Translations under genes and position numbers: made by a program
In this document: positions 34,701 to 45,910 of the stretch, piece by piece
Layout of the letters: each line of letters opens with the position of its first letter
Position numbering within the stretch: the stretch's first letter is position 1
The notes under the pieces: model-generated
Database searches by the model: none
What the model was told of the DNA's origin: nothing
Seen by the model: only the letters and a program-made list of their open reading frames with translations
Assembly (NCBI GenBank): GCA_021234155.1
Contig: JAJEKV010000071.1
Coordinates: forward strand, 6,446,236-6,510,235
Reading direction: 5' to 3'
From: Isoetes taiwanensis
Lineage: Eukaryota; Streptophyta; Lycopodiopsida; Isoetales; Isoetaceae
DNA: 64,000 bases

Positions 34701-34795
34701 GGCTTCTAGTAGCCGGCCTAAAAGAGGGCCAAGACAAGATTATGCTAAGATGGCAAAGGACTCTAGCCCCTTGCGGGCAGAGGACCGCTGCGATG

Positions 34796-34809
34796 TCAAG
34801 GGGAGGGAA
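34796..34809 (+). other. polypurine tract
   Basis: AAGGGGAGGGAA lies immediately before the 3' LTR, the usual plus-strand primer position. Confidence 0.75.
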
Positions 34810-35007
34810 TGCAATAGACACTGGACGTGGACGTCCAGAGAGGGATTGCATGCATTTGCATGCATCCCTAAGAGGTTGCATGCATGCATGGAGGGCTGCT
34901 AGCTATAAAGAGGCTCGGGGGAGAGCTCAAGGGGCATTCAGGTTTTTCAGGTCTTTGAGCTCGTGGTTGGGTGGTGAGTATAGCTAGCACGTCATTTGTG
35001 CGTTTCA
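34810..35007 (+). repeat. 3' LTR
   Basis: Begins TGCAATAGACACTGGACGTG and ends GTGCGTTTCA. Near-identical to the 5' LTR over its first two thirds. Confidence 0.9.
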
Positions 35008-35011
35008 TAAT

Positions 35012-35700
35012 CTGTTAAGTTATTGGGAAATCACAATGTATTTTCTATTAAAGTTAAGAGATAACCATCCAGTTAAGCTAACATAACTAAAAGCGGAGTG
35101 GAAGATCACTTTAAGATGAGCATTGAAGGCCACCCAACAATGGAAATAGAGGATGCAAATTTTCGATAATCTAACATATATTCTAGGTGGAACATAGGTC
35201 AAATCAATCAATAGGAGATTCTCATTTTAAGTGATATGCCTCCACCATCCAGCATTTTTATCATTTTCAATGTCAAGGCCGCCGACATATGCACACACAA
35301 CATATTGCAGATGGTGATGGTGACAATTTCGGACAAAATACTAGTTTGGAATGATGCACGTTTCAAATCCTTTGAAAGCCTGATCCCCAGGCATGGCAAA
35401 TGGATCAAGCACCAAAAATTTGGAAGTTACGCGGACACTTCGGCTCGATCCCAAGAATGTTTACTACATTTGCATATTTTGTATGTGAATATATGGTTGA
35501 GAAGAATATGCCTTTTTTTTTGCAAAAAGAACCATACGTAACTTACAAAGATCCTGGATATTCGCATTTTTCTCTTGCCATTCTTCGCTGTTTGTCGTTT
35601 TGATTTGGCGAATTCTGATCTGCAGTATGGAGGCTGGTGGCCGTCGCAAGAATTCTTATAATTCTTTGCCACCTGAATTTCATAGCATAGGCGTTTCAAA
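35012..35700 (+). promoter_or_regulatory. upstream region of the GDSL gene
   Basis: About 690 bases between the 3' LTR and the GDSL start codon. Overlapping frames on both strands here have no recognisable product. TTATAATT at about 35656 could act as a TATA box close to the start codon. The LTR promoter upstream points toward the gene, so read-through is possible. Confidence 0.35.
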
Positions 35701-37067
35701 ATGCAGACCGCCATAGCTGCCCTAATTTTTCTCTGCACATGGATTCATGGCTCATTCGGTAAGTTTTCCCTTTTGTTTTGATAACGTTCTTGAGAAAATA
35801 ATTTCATTTCAACAAAAACTTATTAGGTCAAGGATCGAATATTGAAGCGCTGTTTGTATTTGGTGATTCATATGTTGATGTTGGAAATCTCGTACTCACC
35901 CGAGCTTGGAATAAGCCCTATGGGATCAGCTGGCCTGGATATCCAACAGGAAGATACTCAAATGGCAGAGTACAGACGGATTTTCTTGGTATAAATTTTG
36001 CAAATCATAATTTTAATTCATTTAACTTGTTATTTTAATCTATTATGATACTTGCACAGCTGCATATATGGGCCTGCCATCTCCCACTAATCTGATCCAA
36101 GTGAACATTTCAAGCTGGAAAAAAGGCATCAATTTCTCTGTAGCTGGAAGTGGAGTAACTATGGCATATGGTCTGAGTCCTTTATCCTGGCAAGTTTCAC
36201 AACTGGCCACCATAGCCAGTACTGGATATTATTCTAAGGTTTCATTGGCAAAATCTCTTGCAATTATATGTGAGGCTGGGAATGACTATGGTGCAAACAA
36301 GGACGTTATTAAAAAGGTAACTCACTTATAGGTTTTATGCTAGGATATGCTCTAACAATTTATAATTGATAAGATTTAAAAATCATCTCAAATTGGGAGT
36401 TTGGTATGAACTTGAAAAAAATAATCTTTGTTGTGATGTCGCAGGACTTTCATCCCCTGGTCACCACTGTAGTAAATGGAATTACAGAGAGTATAAAACG
36501 CCTGTATGATTTAGGTCTCAGAAACATGATTGTTTTTGATACTCCACCATTTGGGTGTCTTCCACTAAACACCATGGATTCAAATCATACATCTTGCAAT
36601 ACTGATACTGACACTCTGACCATCATGCACAACCAACTACTCAAATCAAGTATCCAGCAACTGATGAGAAATTTAACAGGAGCACATATCATTTTCTTGG
36701 AGCAATCGAAGGCCTTTCGGCAGATACTTGGCTCTAGCTCAGGTACAGACTGGTTTCTTCTAAATACAGGTCTAATTTTTATGTAATTTCTCATTTGCAC
36801 TACTAATACATTGGAGATACAGAATTCAGCAGAACTCTGGAGCCTTGCTGTGAAGGAATAAGCTCCACCAATGAGTGTGGAGATTTTGATCTTGGCAAGA
36901 AACTTTATACAGTCTGTGACAATCCAGAATCTGCAGTATATTGGGATCATGTCCATCCTACTGAAGCAGGATACAGAGCTGCAGTGAATCTCTACTTGTT
37001 TCACCAAGGATTTGTAGAATTTTCACCTACACTTTCTTCTTGGCTCAATAATCTACCCCAATCTTAA
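35701..37067 (+). CDS. GDSL esterase/lipase, five exons, 339 aa
   Basis: Predicted secreted serine hydrolase of the plant GDSL (SGNH) family, acting on ester bonds of lipids, cutin-type or small acyl substrates; the exact substrate cannot be read from sequence. Exons I infer: 35701-35758, 35827-35988, 36060-36316, 36445-36742, 36823-37067, all with GT-AG introns and a continuous 1,020-base frame. Residues 1-20 form a signal peptide (MQTAIAALIFLCTWIHGSFG). Block I is FVFGDSYVDVGN with nucleophile Ser34; block II is GINFSVAGSG (96-105); block III is CEAGNDY with Asn148; block V is WDHVHPTEAGY with Asp300 and His303. All catalytic residues are present, and the length fits the family (about 330-380). 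AATAAA at 37276 is a possible poly(A) signal. It is the only apparently intact gene in the window. Confidence 0.92.
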
Positions 37068-37262
37068 ATGCACCTTGTAGACCGAATCTAGCGTCCCTAA
37101 AATCTAACGCATCTTTACACTAACCTTCCATCTATTCCTGCCATCTACGGTCTTTTATCCACAAGCCTTTTTACCTTGATCCGGTAATTTTAACTACTGG
37201 TTAATTTTCAGATCATAAAAATTGCATCAAGTTTTGACCGTAATGTTTGTCCCTCCCCCATC

Positions 37263-37400
37263 GTTTTATCTGAGGAATAAATATGTTAACAAGGTTGCCC
37301 ACATGGATGGAGTTGGTACCGAAAGCATAACCGTCAAATATCAAATATGTTAACAAGATGGTGTCGGGGAGAGAGGGGTTGCCCACGTGGAGTTGGTACT
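37263..37400. repeat. short direct repeat
   Basis: ATATGTTAACAAG...GGTTGCCCAC(A/G)TGG...GGAGTTGGTAC occurs at about 37279-37320 and again at 37344-37400, with an insertion in the second copy. Confidence 0.55.
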
Positions 37401-37860
37401 GAAGTGGCAAACAAGAAAACCCAATTTAAAAAAAAAAGAAAAAAGGGGTTGCTAGGAAACCCACGCACGGAAGCCGGTTTTCGCTGCAAAACCGCTATGG
37501 CGCCACGGGTGACTTCCCTTTGCAGCTAAGCCGGGCCACCATCTCTGCCTCTGGAACTCAAGGACGCTTCTGCGGGTTCCCCACGCAAGGCCCAACGTTA
37601 GGTGGAAATTTCAGAGACATGTGCAACAGGGGAAGAATCTACAAGAAGATGCAAAGCAGTGGGGAAGATGCAAAGAAATAGGGGAGGAAGATGGCGCTGA
37701 TGCAAAGAAAATGAAAGGATCGAAAGTGATGCGGTGCAGAGCGATGTAGCAAGATACTCCATATGCTTTGGCCTTGTTATAATGCAAAGGAGCTGCCCCA
37801 AACCCGTATTAGAAGCAAGCATCCGCCTAAAATGTGCCCCCGCAAGCATCGACGCCAAGA

Positions 37861-37965
37861 AAAATCTGCCCTGGAAGCTATGGCTTTACGAAAAACTGCC
37901 CTGGAAGTTATGGCGATGGAAGCTATGGCCCTGGAAGCTATTTGCGATGGACCTATGGCGGTCCT
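37861..37965. repeat. GGAAGCTATGGC minisatellite
   Basis: CTGGAAGCTATGG(C) and close variants occur five times, at irregular spacing of 18-33 bases. The flanking frames have no recognised product. Confidence 0.6.
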
Positions 37966-38290
37966 CTATCTTCGCCAAGCTTTGTCCATCCGCCATAGCC
38001 ACGAAAGAAATAAAACTTCCAAAACCTTCTAGAGGTTTCTTGGCGGAGCTGAAGCGGCGCCACCTGAGCTTCCAGGAAACTAGATACCTGAAAAAAATAG
38101 ACATCATAACCCACAGAAATTTCCACCTAAGGGTGGGTTACGACTTACGAGATATAAACATATCAAGGACAACTAAACACCTATTTATGCGGTTAGAATG
38201 TTGAGTTGTTAGATTGAAAATAAAACTAACGTATTTTTTATTGACATCAATGTGACGGAGTGTTGCTCCCATTCTTTAGAGCAAAAACTA

Positions 38291-38408
38291 CCAATTCACT
38301 CACCATAAATCTATCAAGAAATCGAGCCCGTGGTTGTGCATTTGACACCAATTCACTCACCATAAATCTATCAGGAAATCGAGCCCAGGTGGTTGTGCAT
38401 TTGACACC
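38291..38408. repeat. 57-bp tandem duplication
   Basis: AATTCACTCACCATAAATCT...GGTTGTGCATTTGACACC occurs twice in tandem, starting at 38293 and 38350, with a 2-base insertion in copy 2. Confidence 0.9.
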
Positions 38409-38488
38409 GTTTTCCCGTCCCTCACCTTTTGCTATACCTTGCTTTTCATTTGTTCTTTTTAATCTTTTTTATCCTTTTTCTTTTTTTT

Positions 38489-38588
38489 GGGTTGCCCCTA
38501 AGGGGGCAAACCCTCGTTTATGTGGGTTTATGGCATATTCCAAGTATATGTCAATATATACCGAATATGCCAATGATTGCTAAAAACC
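38489..38588. repeat. dispersed repeat X, copy 1
   Basis: GGGTTGCCCCTAAGGGGGCA opens the repeat and can form a hairpin. It continues TTATGTGGGTTT(A/T)TGGCAT...TATATAC and ends near GCTAAAAAC. The same sequence occurs at 42031-42125. Confidence 0.8.
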
Positions 38589-40530
38589 AATATTGGGGGT
38601 AAATGCCGTGTCATTTCATTTGGTGGATAGGCCCCTCGAAAGGGTTAATTGGTGTTCAAATCAGAGGCTCCAAAACGCTTTTACGGCTTGTAAATCGCTT
38701 TCAAGATCTCTTCAAGTATAGCGAGATAGCTTGTCTTAGTTTTTATAGGTCCTAAGATCCACCTTCCTCCCAATCGAACTCCATCCATCCATATACACTT
38801 TCACATAGAATGATCTCGAAAGGCGGTACGGAATCTGGCGATGGCGTTTCTCTGCCGATGTATGAGTTGCAAGAGTTCCGCTTTGAAAATCTGGCTTGCA
38901 AAATGGGATTACAAAATCAAGGCGCGTGCCAGGATTTTAAGGGAGTTTGCATTGTTGTATATTTGTCTTTAATACCATTATCTTACATCCATTATTGTCT
39001 CTAGTTCTATTAAGAGACGCTTTAAGGGAAGGTTTTGGGAAAGCCTTGCTATTGAAAAACGAGTTTGATAAGTCTTTATTGTGAACCCTTTCTCGGTGGA
39101 TATTGATTATTGTGCTTTCCGAGCTTATTTCTCAGGAGCTCAAGAGAGATTGTAGAATTTAAATGGATCCAGCTCCTCAAGTTATAGTTGGAACTTGTAG
39201 AAAAGTGCGTGATTATGATATAGAAACCGGATATTAGAAGTCGTGAAAAAAAGCCTTAGGGAACTTTTTTCAAGTCGGTGGAACTTGCATTATCTCGCTC
39301 AAAAAGAACTCTAGTTTTATGATGGGGGAGCCATTCATAGGATTTACTCAAAAGAATACCATACAATAGTATTAACGGTTTACGATGGTTATCACTCTTT
39401 GCATGTCTATGGCTTGGGCTCAAAACAGGACTCAACTCTAGTTTTATGATAGAAGCATGGATGATTGGGTCATTCATAGGATTTAACTTTCGAAAATAAT
39501 GCCATGCAATATGAGCTTTTAAATGCACAAGGAAAAACTTACGTATGTTTAGTTATGGATCACTTTATTCTACTATACTCATAACATGCCGCTACCCTTT
39601 TATAGTATTTTCTATGCATCATCGTTAAACCCCTTTCCTCCTTTTAACGGTGGAGTACGCCGCTTGGCAACATTGAATATTGCATTTCTAGTGGCTTTTG
39701 CCCTCATGGCATTATTTTCGGGTTCTAGTATAATCGACCCTTCAAAAGCAGTATTCACTCACTTTATTCCGGTGCTATGAAATAGTATCTTTGGGGTCTT
39801 GTTTTCCTATTTGGTGGTTCAAAGCATTTTTTTAAACCAAGTCCGCTCAAGTTATGGATGAAGGCAAGCATTATGGCCACCATGCGGTTGGAGTAGAAAT
39901 GCTAGAAACACCAATTGAGCCAACCCCGTAAGTGCAAAGAAGGATTGTGGCTGGGTTTTAGAATTTGGATGGGTCCATCGGTTCTCTCCTCGATGATGAG
40001 GGTGGAGATTTGGATGAATTTCGGGATGATGAAGCTCAAGGACCTTATGGAATGTTGGATTCCACAAGGGTTGGTCATGAGTAAGTTATATAAATTTGTT
40101 ATGGAGGATATAGGGTCCCATTCCTTGGGCATTCAATCTCAAGACTTCGGTTTTGGAATGGTGGGAGCTGTGGAAATCACTTTGAGATTTGTAGTCCTAA
40201 ATCTCAAGTTCATCCCGAGCTTTAACCATCACATTGTCTCGTGCATACTAGTCGTATGTACCATGTCCTACAAATGTATACCCGCATATTATTTGGGAAT
40301 GCCCTTTGTGCGGTGCATCTTGAGAATCATTAATGGTTTTACGCTTTAAATTGAATTGACATTCTCATTTAAGCAAAGGACGCACCCTTGATCCGGGAAA
40401 CGATTCCTTTTCAAAGGACACATTGGGAAGGAAATAATCCCACATATGACTTCATAAATAAATAATTGTTGAAATGGCTTCGCTTGGGTGAAGGTTTTCC
40501 TTCGAAGGGACCGAAGATGTTTTCGGACTT
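38589..40530. other. no gene recognised; internal repeats
   Basis: Short frames only. One (38810-39004) is compact, and another region near 39985-40085 would read as acidic LLDDEGGDLDEFRDDEA. Neither is a known family. A direct repeat around CTCTAGTTTTATGAT...GATTTA lies at 39310 and 39433. Confidence 0.3.
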
Positions 40531-40545
40531 TCGAAATGTCTAAAG

Positions 40546-40612
40546 TACCTTGAGCATTGTGAATAAGCAAGACACTTTGAACTTGAGCATTGTAAATAAG
40601 CAAGACACCAAG
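40546..40612. repeat. 33-bp tandem duplication
   Basis: CTTGAGCATTGT(G/A)AATAAGC followed by AAGACAC occurs twice in tandem. Confidence 0.8.
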
Positions 40613-40649
40613 GTTGCTTTTCGGTTCGAATGTTCTTGGTTTTATTCCA

Positions 40650-42030
40650 TTCATTTTTTGCATGTAAAACAAGGAATAAATAATGACGGGGAATAAATAA
40701 GTTGATCAAACTTTGAGAAGCTTCATCCGCTAAGAACTTTGTTACATGGCACTCGTAAATTTTTCCAAAACCACAAACTCAAGGAATAAATTTTCTGTGT
40801 ACCAACATGCTTTCTAGGTTGCATCATCACATCTGCTCTGAAATGATGCAAATTCCATCCTATAGGCTCAAAGAAGGGATTAAATTTCAAAAGCAGAAAT
40901 TACATAAAAGCAAGATGTGACCAGCCTTTTTAGTGAAGAGGATTATTATCTGATCAATAGGACTTTCAGATATTGCATGTTTCAATGCATTAAAATGAGA
41001 GCTAATTTTATGCTTTCTTTCATCATGATGTTCCTCCATGGAATCATTTCCACTGCTGGTACATTCTGCATTGCTCAGAGATTAGATCTCCCCTGAATGA
41101 CTTGGAATGAGAAGTTCCTTTAGGATCATTGTCATAGTAATATCCAAGCCATATGCCATATGCCATATGTAGTGCAGATGTTTTGCTTCGTGTGGATATC
41201 TCAAATGTAGTGCAAGGAAAGAAAGTAGAAAGGTCTGACGTATGTTGTATTGCTCACATCATTCAAGTTCTGCAGCACAAAGTTATGTACTGACTATTAT
41301 TTTTTCCCAACTATATAAGGTAATCACGTTAACAAAGGCATCTCCACATGCAAACATGTGGTTAGAATGAAAAACTAATTCCTTAACCTGGAAATGAGAT
41401 GACAAAGTGCAAATGCTAACAATTGCAGATCAGTGCAGTTTCTCTCTCATGTAGCAAATTTTATTGAAGCCATCTGTAGAGTAATGCAATAATCAGTGCT
41501 ATATTTTGCTCTTGAATGGTCCAAAATGACGCGGTATTTTTAATTGTTCTTTGTTCTTGTTTGGAAGAAGCTGTCTAAGTGTGACCATTATGGACTTGTA
41601 ACCAGATTCTGTTTTCCAGAGCTTCATGCTACATTATCTTTAAGAAATAAGATTTTAGAGTGGTAGTGTGGATTCCTGAATATGGTAATGGGAGGATGGA
41701 CATTTTTAAATGCTGATAAATGACATGCTTCTGCGCTTACAGGATGTGCACATCTCAGAATTTTATATGTCCTTCTGTTCTCTAGCTTTTGAGTTTCAAT
41801 AAAATCGTAGCATCTTCACGAACAAATGCAAGATAAAATGCCAGATCAAAAGGACCTAGATCGTTTATGACATCTTAAGTACTGCAACTAACTGTTACTA
41901 CATTTAACAGTGAATACCCAGCTCAACATGTTGATCGCCAGACCTATATCCTTCATGCCAAGTGATGTAGTTCCGTACATCTTCAAGTAGATTTTTCAAT
42001 GAATTCGTTGGGCGTCTTGTTGCAATTTTT
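40650..42030. other. no gene recognised
   Basis: AT-rich intergenic sequence with a CCATATG triplet repeat near 41150. No coding signal. Confidence 0.45.
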
Positions 42031-42125
42031 GGGTTGCCCCTAGGGGGGCAATCCCTTGGTTATGTGGGTTTTTGGCATGTTCTGGGTATATGCTAGTATA
42101 TATCTGGAATATGCTAAAAACTGCT
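42031..42125. repeat. dispersed repeat X, copy 2
   Basis: GGGTTGCCCCTAGGGGGGCA, then GGTTATGTGGGTTTTTGGCA and GGGTATATGCTAGTATATAT, matching 38489-38588 in the same orientation with about one fifth of bases changed. Confidence 0.8.
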
Positions 42126-42344
42126 CCAAATTCCCTATCGGCTATAAACTGGCAGTCGCCCTTGTTGTTGGGCGGCGGCTGTGCAAACCATCTAACCGGC
42201 CAGTGCAGGTTTGGTCGTCGTCCACAGCGGTGGCTTATCCGGCCTGTTTAAATATGGCCTGGACATGGCCAGATCGAAGATGACAGATAATGATATGTTT
42301 CTGCAAAATAATGGTGATCCCAACCAGATTTATGCCTCTTTGGT

Positions 42345-42645
42345 GAATCAGTTTATGGCCCCAATCAATTTCCTGAGAAGCTGATACCTAAGCTAATCCT
42401 TCTTGCAATGCAGGGCAGACCTCTTCCGATCCATGGAGATGCAGCAATGTAAGGAGTTATCTTTTCTGTGAAGATGTTGCTGAAGCTTTTGATGTTGTTC
42501 TTCACAAAGGAGAAGTTGGCCATGTTTATAACATTGGTACCAAGAAGAAGAGGCGTGTTTTGGATGTGGCAAAGGATGTCTGCAAGCTTTTTGATCTTGA
42601 GCAAGAGGTAGCTATTCAGTACATTGTTCAAGTATTCTATTGTCT
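42345..42645 (+). pseudogene. UDP-rhamnose synthase (RHM) exon fragment
   Basis: RHM makes UDP-L-rhamnose from UDP-glucose in the cytosol; its N-terminal half is an NAD-dependent 4,6-dehydratase. This fragment encodes [20 protein letters not shown], then PLPIHGD. After a one-base deletion near 42442 it continues in another frame as RSYLFCEDVAEAFDVVLHKG, EVGHVYNIGTKKKRR and DVAKDVCKLFDLEQE. About 85 codons from the back half of the dehydratase domain are present; the catalytic TxxxK/YxxxK parts and the C-terminal epimerase/reductase half are absent. The frameshift and lack of flanking exons mark it as a pseudogene fragment. UDP-glucuronate or GDP-mannose dehydratase relatives are less likely, given the GHVYNIGTKK(E/K)RR signature. 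Confidence 0.85.
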
Positions 42646-42754
42646 AGAAGTAGCAATTTAAATTGACTGTCAAAACATGACTTTGAACTATGATTTAAGC
42701 CACTTCACTCTCTGACCATGAAGGGCAACCCTCCGTGCGCAGCACCTTGTTCAT

Positions 42755-42915
42755 TCTTTTTAGCACGCCAGCCTAACCAAGCGTGCAACCTTCCTTGCAA
42801 TTCTAGGCTATCCACGTGTCGCCTCCACCTCAGCGAAAGATGATGTGGCAGTGCTTATGAACATTGGATCTAATTTTTCTAGCATCGACGACCTCCGAAA
42901 TTAGAAAAGGCGAAA
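42755..42915. repeat. dispersed repeat Y, copy 1
   Basis: TTTTTAGCACGCCAGCC(T/C)AAC, then CTTGCAATTCTAG(G/C)CTATCCA and GACGTGGC-like and ATC(T/G)ACGAC blocks, in the same order at 57948-58105. Non-coding. Confidence 0.65.
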
Positions 42916-43728
42916 AAATAATACGGAGATAGAATAGGTTGCCAAAAAAGAATGCCGCCGTTGTTCTTTCCTTGTCAAGCTGACTCGTAGTTTTCCTTCC
43001 TGTTTGACTGCGGTATTTATCCGGAATCAGAGTCTTGAAAGTTCCACAGTTTGCCTATAGATTAGGGGCTTGTTCCTTACGAATCTTGCATGCTTGGTCA
43101 TAATGGCGACGTCACGTCCTTCGCCTGTGTTGGGAGATTCGAACGACATCATCCAGCGGCCTGAAGGTGAAAATCAAAGAAGGTTTTCCTTTTTCTTTTT
43201 TCTTTTGCATGTGTGTGGCAGGCTTGTGAGTTTAGGAAGTAGCTATATCAGGACCACAACGTAGATTTGTCACAAAAGAATGGGTGGTCATATGTACGAA
43301 GATGCTCAACAGAGTCTAATTCTGCTTGCAAAATGCCTTCAAAAGATCTCCTTGTTTATCAGAAATACCCTGCAGCTAGACAATATAAAAAGGGGAATCC
43401 TTTCTTTGTTGAAATCTAAGCATTTCCTGAGCTGCCTTCGCCGCAGAATCAGGAAACCAAGCTTGACCTGCCTGTGCTACTACCCTTTTATATGTGACCT
43501 CCACTGCAATAATCCCAACAGGGATTCTTCCTAGTCTTGCTCTTCAAGAATGGTGCTGAACACTTCAACTTTGGAGCATTGTGTAGGAGCAGGAACTTGG
43601 TTTCTAGATGGGCATAATTTGCTTCAACCTTCAGATGTGCTTGCCGGGCAATGCAAGCTAGAGAGCAGTTATGGCATGCCTCTCTTTACAAAGTAAATGA
43701 ATCTAGCAGCCTTCCCTGTGTTTCATCT
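42916..43728. other. no supported gene
   Basis: A frame near 43103 begins MATSRPSPVLGDSNDIIQRP and could be a short first exon, but no downstream exon is found. Nothing else is recognised. Confidence 0.25.
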
Positions 43729-43756
43729 AAGTCGTATTTAATTAAAGTGGGACTCA
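43729..43756 (+). repeat. dispersed repeat Z, partial copy
   Basis: AAGTCGTATTTAATTAAAGT followed by GGGACTCATTCC. It shares its first 25 bases with the copies at 47.7 kb (inverted) and 59.58 kb. Confidence 0.65.
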
Positions 43757-44930
43757 TTCCATTTCCACTTTTTGAAGGACTCTGTTATTTTACACAAAAA
43801 GAAGCACCCCAGACCAAACGTCCATAATTGAATTTTTGTCATTAGTGTGCATCCAAGCTTTCTTCGGTTTTCTTCTATAGCGAGTCGAGAACAAGAACAA
43901 TGCAATGCAAACATAGGAATTTCATTCATGATTGAAACCAAAGTTCTAGTTGAAAAAGATTCTTAGTTGAACATTTTGGCTCAATTTTCTTAGGTGGGTA
44001 GACAAGACATCACAAATTCCAACAAAAATTAAAGCAACATTATTTACTTAATCACCAAAAAATACTAGTTTTGAGATACCTTATATTTATAAATGGGCTC
44101 ATTACAATATATATTACAAGTGGGTGAAGAGACCATAGTGGTCTTTATGGGCACAATGATTACACCCTCTTCACACATGAACCTCCTAGTGCAAAGGGGC
44201 GTGGAGCTCTCTCCAAGTCACGGCAACAACTTACGGATGATAGAAATTTGTATGAGAAGTTCCTTCATGGGTCACGTGCTTGTATGTCCAACCTGATGTC
44301 ACCACCCTCTTCCAAGATCTTTCTTCAATGAATTGGTCTTTTCATTGCTCCCAAGCATGTACTATCTGGTCGAGATAAGGACTGAAAAAGACAAAATCAA
44401 GTTAGTCAAGTGATGCTACAGGCAAAACAAATAAAATAAAACGAGTTCTTAGCAAAATTTTGTGCAGAAACAAGCTCCGTTTTGTTAGTTTTTCAATCAC
44501 AATTGCAACCTTACAATTTATGCCTAACTACAAAACTTGTCTTTCAATCTTACAACCTTGGGAGCCAAATTGTGGTCACTTATCCCAAGTTCTTCACTTA
44601 AGAATTCTTCAGCCAGATCACCTATTACCAATGCAAAAATTGGCTTCAAACAAAAATGCAATCATTAAACCATTGGAAACTCAAAGGTCAATAATTTAGC
44701 CCATCAAGCGTAGCTATATGGTATTGACCATAGCCTTTATGCTTGACATTGGTAGTATTTTTGAGCTCAATCCGACGCATCCTTTGCTCGAATAAGGTGA
44801 ATCTTATCGCTTCCCCTTCTATATTGTACCTCAGGCGGTTGTCGGTTGCATCGAACTTAGGCTGCTAAGCTTAGTTTTCTGATCAGGCTATAGGCCTTCA
44901 AAATTCTCGACTCGGGTTTTAGGGTTTTAG
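43757..44930. other. no gene recognised
   Basis: AT-rich sequence with short frames lacking motifs. Confidence 0.4.
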
Positions 44931-44934
44931 GTCA

Positions 44935-45160
44935 GGCCCAGGTTTTAGGGGTCAAAAGGAGACTCGCTTGTTAAGTGAAAAGCTTAAAAAACGCAGGTTT
45001 TAAAGGTTTTATGTCAAGGCTTTCTCGACTTGCGAGTCAAGAAAGGCAGCTCAAAACGAAAAACGCAGGTTTTAGGGGTCAGAAGGCTCCTCAAGATGAA
45101 AAACACAGGTCTAAGGCCATTTAGAGTGAAAAACACAACAGGTCCGAGGAGGTCAAAAAT
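44935..45160. repeat. degenerate tandem repeat (AAAACGCAGGTTTTAGGGGTC)
   Basis: Units of AAAAACGCAGGTTTTAGGGG followed by TCA, and variants (AACACAGGTCTAAGG), recur about every 40-70 bases, with CGACTTGCGAGTC-like spacers. Confidence 0.6.
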
Positions 45161-45199
45161 GAATAACTTTCAAACATCATATCATAATACTATACCTTT

Positions 45200-45910
45200 G
45201 TTCAAATGTGATCAAACATACAACAAATGTGGCGAACCTACTTGCCTACAAACATAGTTTTCTACCTCCAATATCATAGAGTGCAAATCATTATTAGTTG
45301 CACCATATCCTATGTATTTTCTAAGTGCACACCATACCTATGCATTTTCTATGTATACATAGACCAAAAAATAGAACCCCTCCTCCCCCTCCCCCCGCCT
45401 TTTCCCCTTTTTAGTATGTCAATGTTTTCTAATAAAGACAATATCCTATCCTATATATTTTCTAATAAATACAGTATGCATTTTCTAAATGCCAAAACAC
45501 CATAGTTCTAAAACATAGAAAATACAGCTCTAAAACACCATAGTTTATTTTTTTTTCTCATCTTAGTTTATTGTTTTATCATACCATAGTTTATTGTTTT
45601 ATCTTATGTATTTTTTCCAATGGACACCATATATTTTCTACGAAAAAATAGACCATCCCTTTGATTTTTGAAAAGTTAAATTTGTACCTTAGAATAAGAA
45701 TATATGCCTAGAAGACGTGCACTATGGCAACATAATGTTTAACAATGTTTAACGTGTGAATACTTTTTTTTTCAAACGTATTTTTTTACCCCGCTTTATT
45801 CTAATTCCCCCCTTTTCCCAATTTCATCTTTGTAAATTCAAAAAAAAATTTCAAACGTATTTTTTTCCCCTTTTTCTAATACCCCGCTTTTTTTTCCGCC
45901 CATGGTTGAA
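45200..45910. repeat. low-complexity AT/pyrimidine sequence
   Basis: Contains repeated TTTCTAATAAA, CATAGTTTATTGTTTTATC and, twice, TTTCAAACGTATTTTTTT(A/C)CCCC (about 45770 and 45850). No coding signal. Confidence 0.6.

Larger units (their letters stand above)
32353..35007 (+). mobile_element. Ty3/gypsy chromovirus derivative, internally deleted
   Basis: A 2,655-bp LTR retrotransposon: two LTRs (194 and 198 bases), a tRNA-iMet-type primer-binding site after the left LTR, a polypurine tract before the right LTR, and pieces of gag, protease, reverse transcriptase, integrase and chromodomain in the canonical order. Most of RT, RNase H and integrase is missing between 34265 and 34545. TAAT flanks both ends (32349-32352 and 35008-35011), a short target duplication. 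The coding parts are in different frames with stops, so it cannot move on its own. Confidence 0.9.

Noticed and set aside
35427..37007. Antisense frames over the GDSL gene and its upstream region
   Set aside because: The plus-strand five-exon model has all SGNH motifs and consistent splice sites; the antisense frames have no motif.
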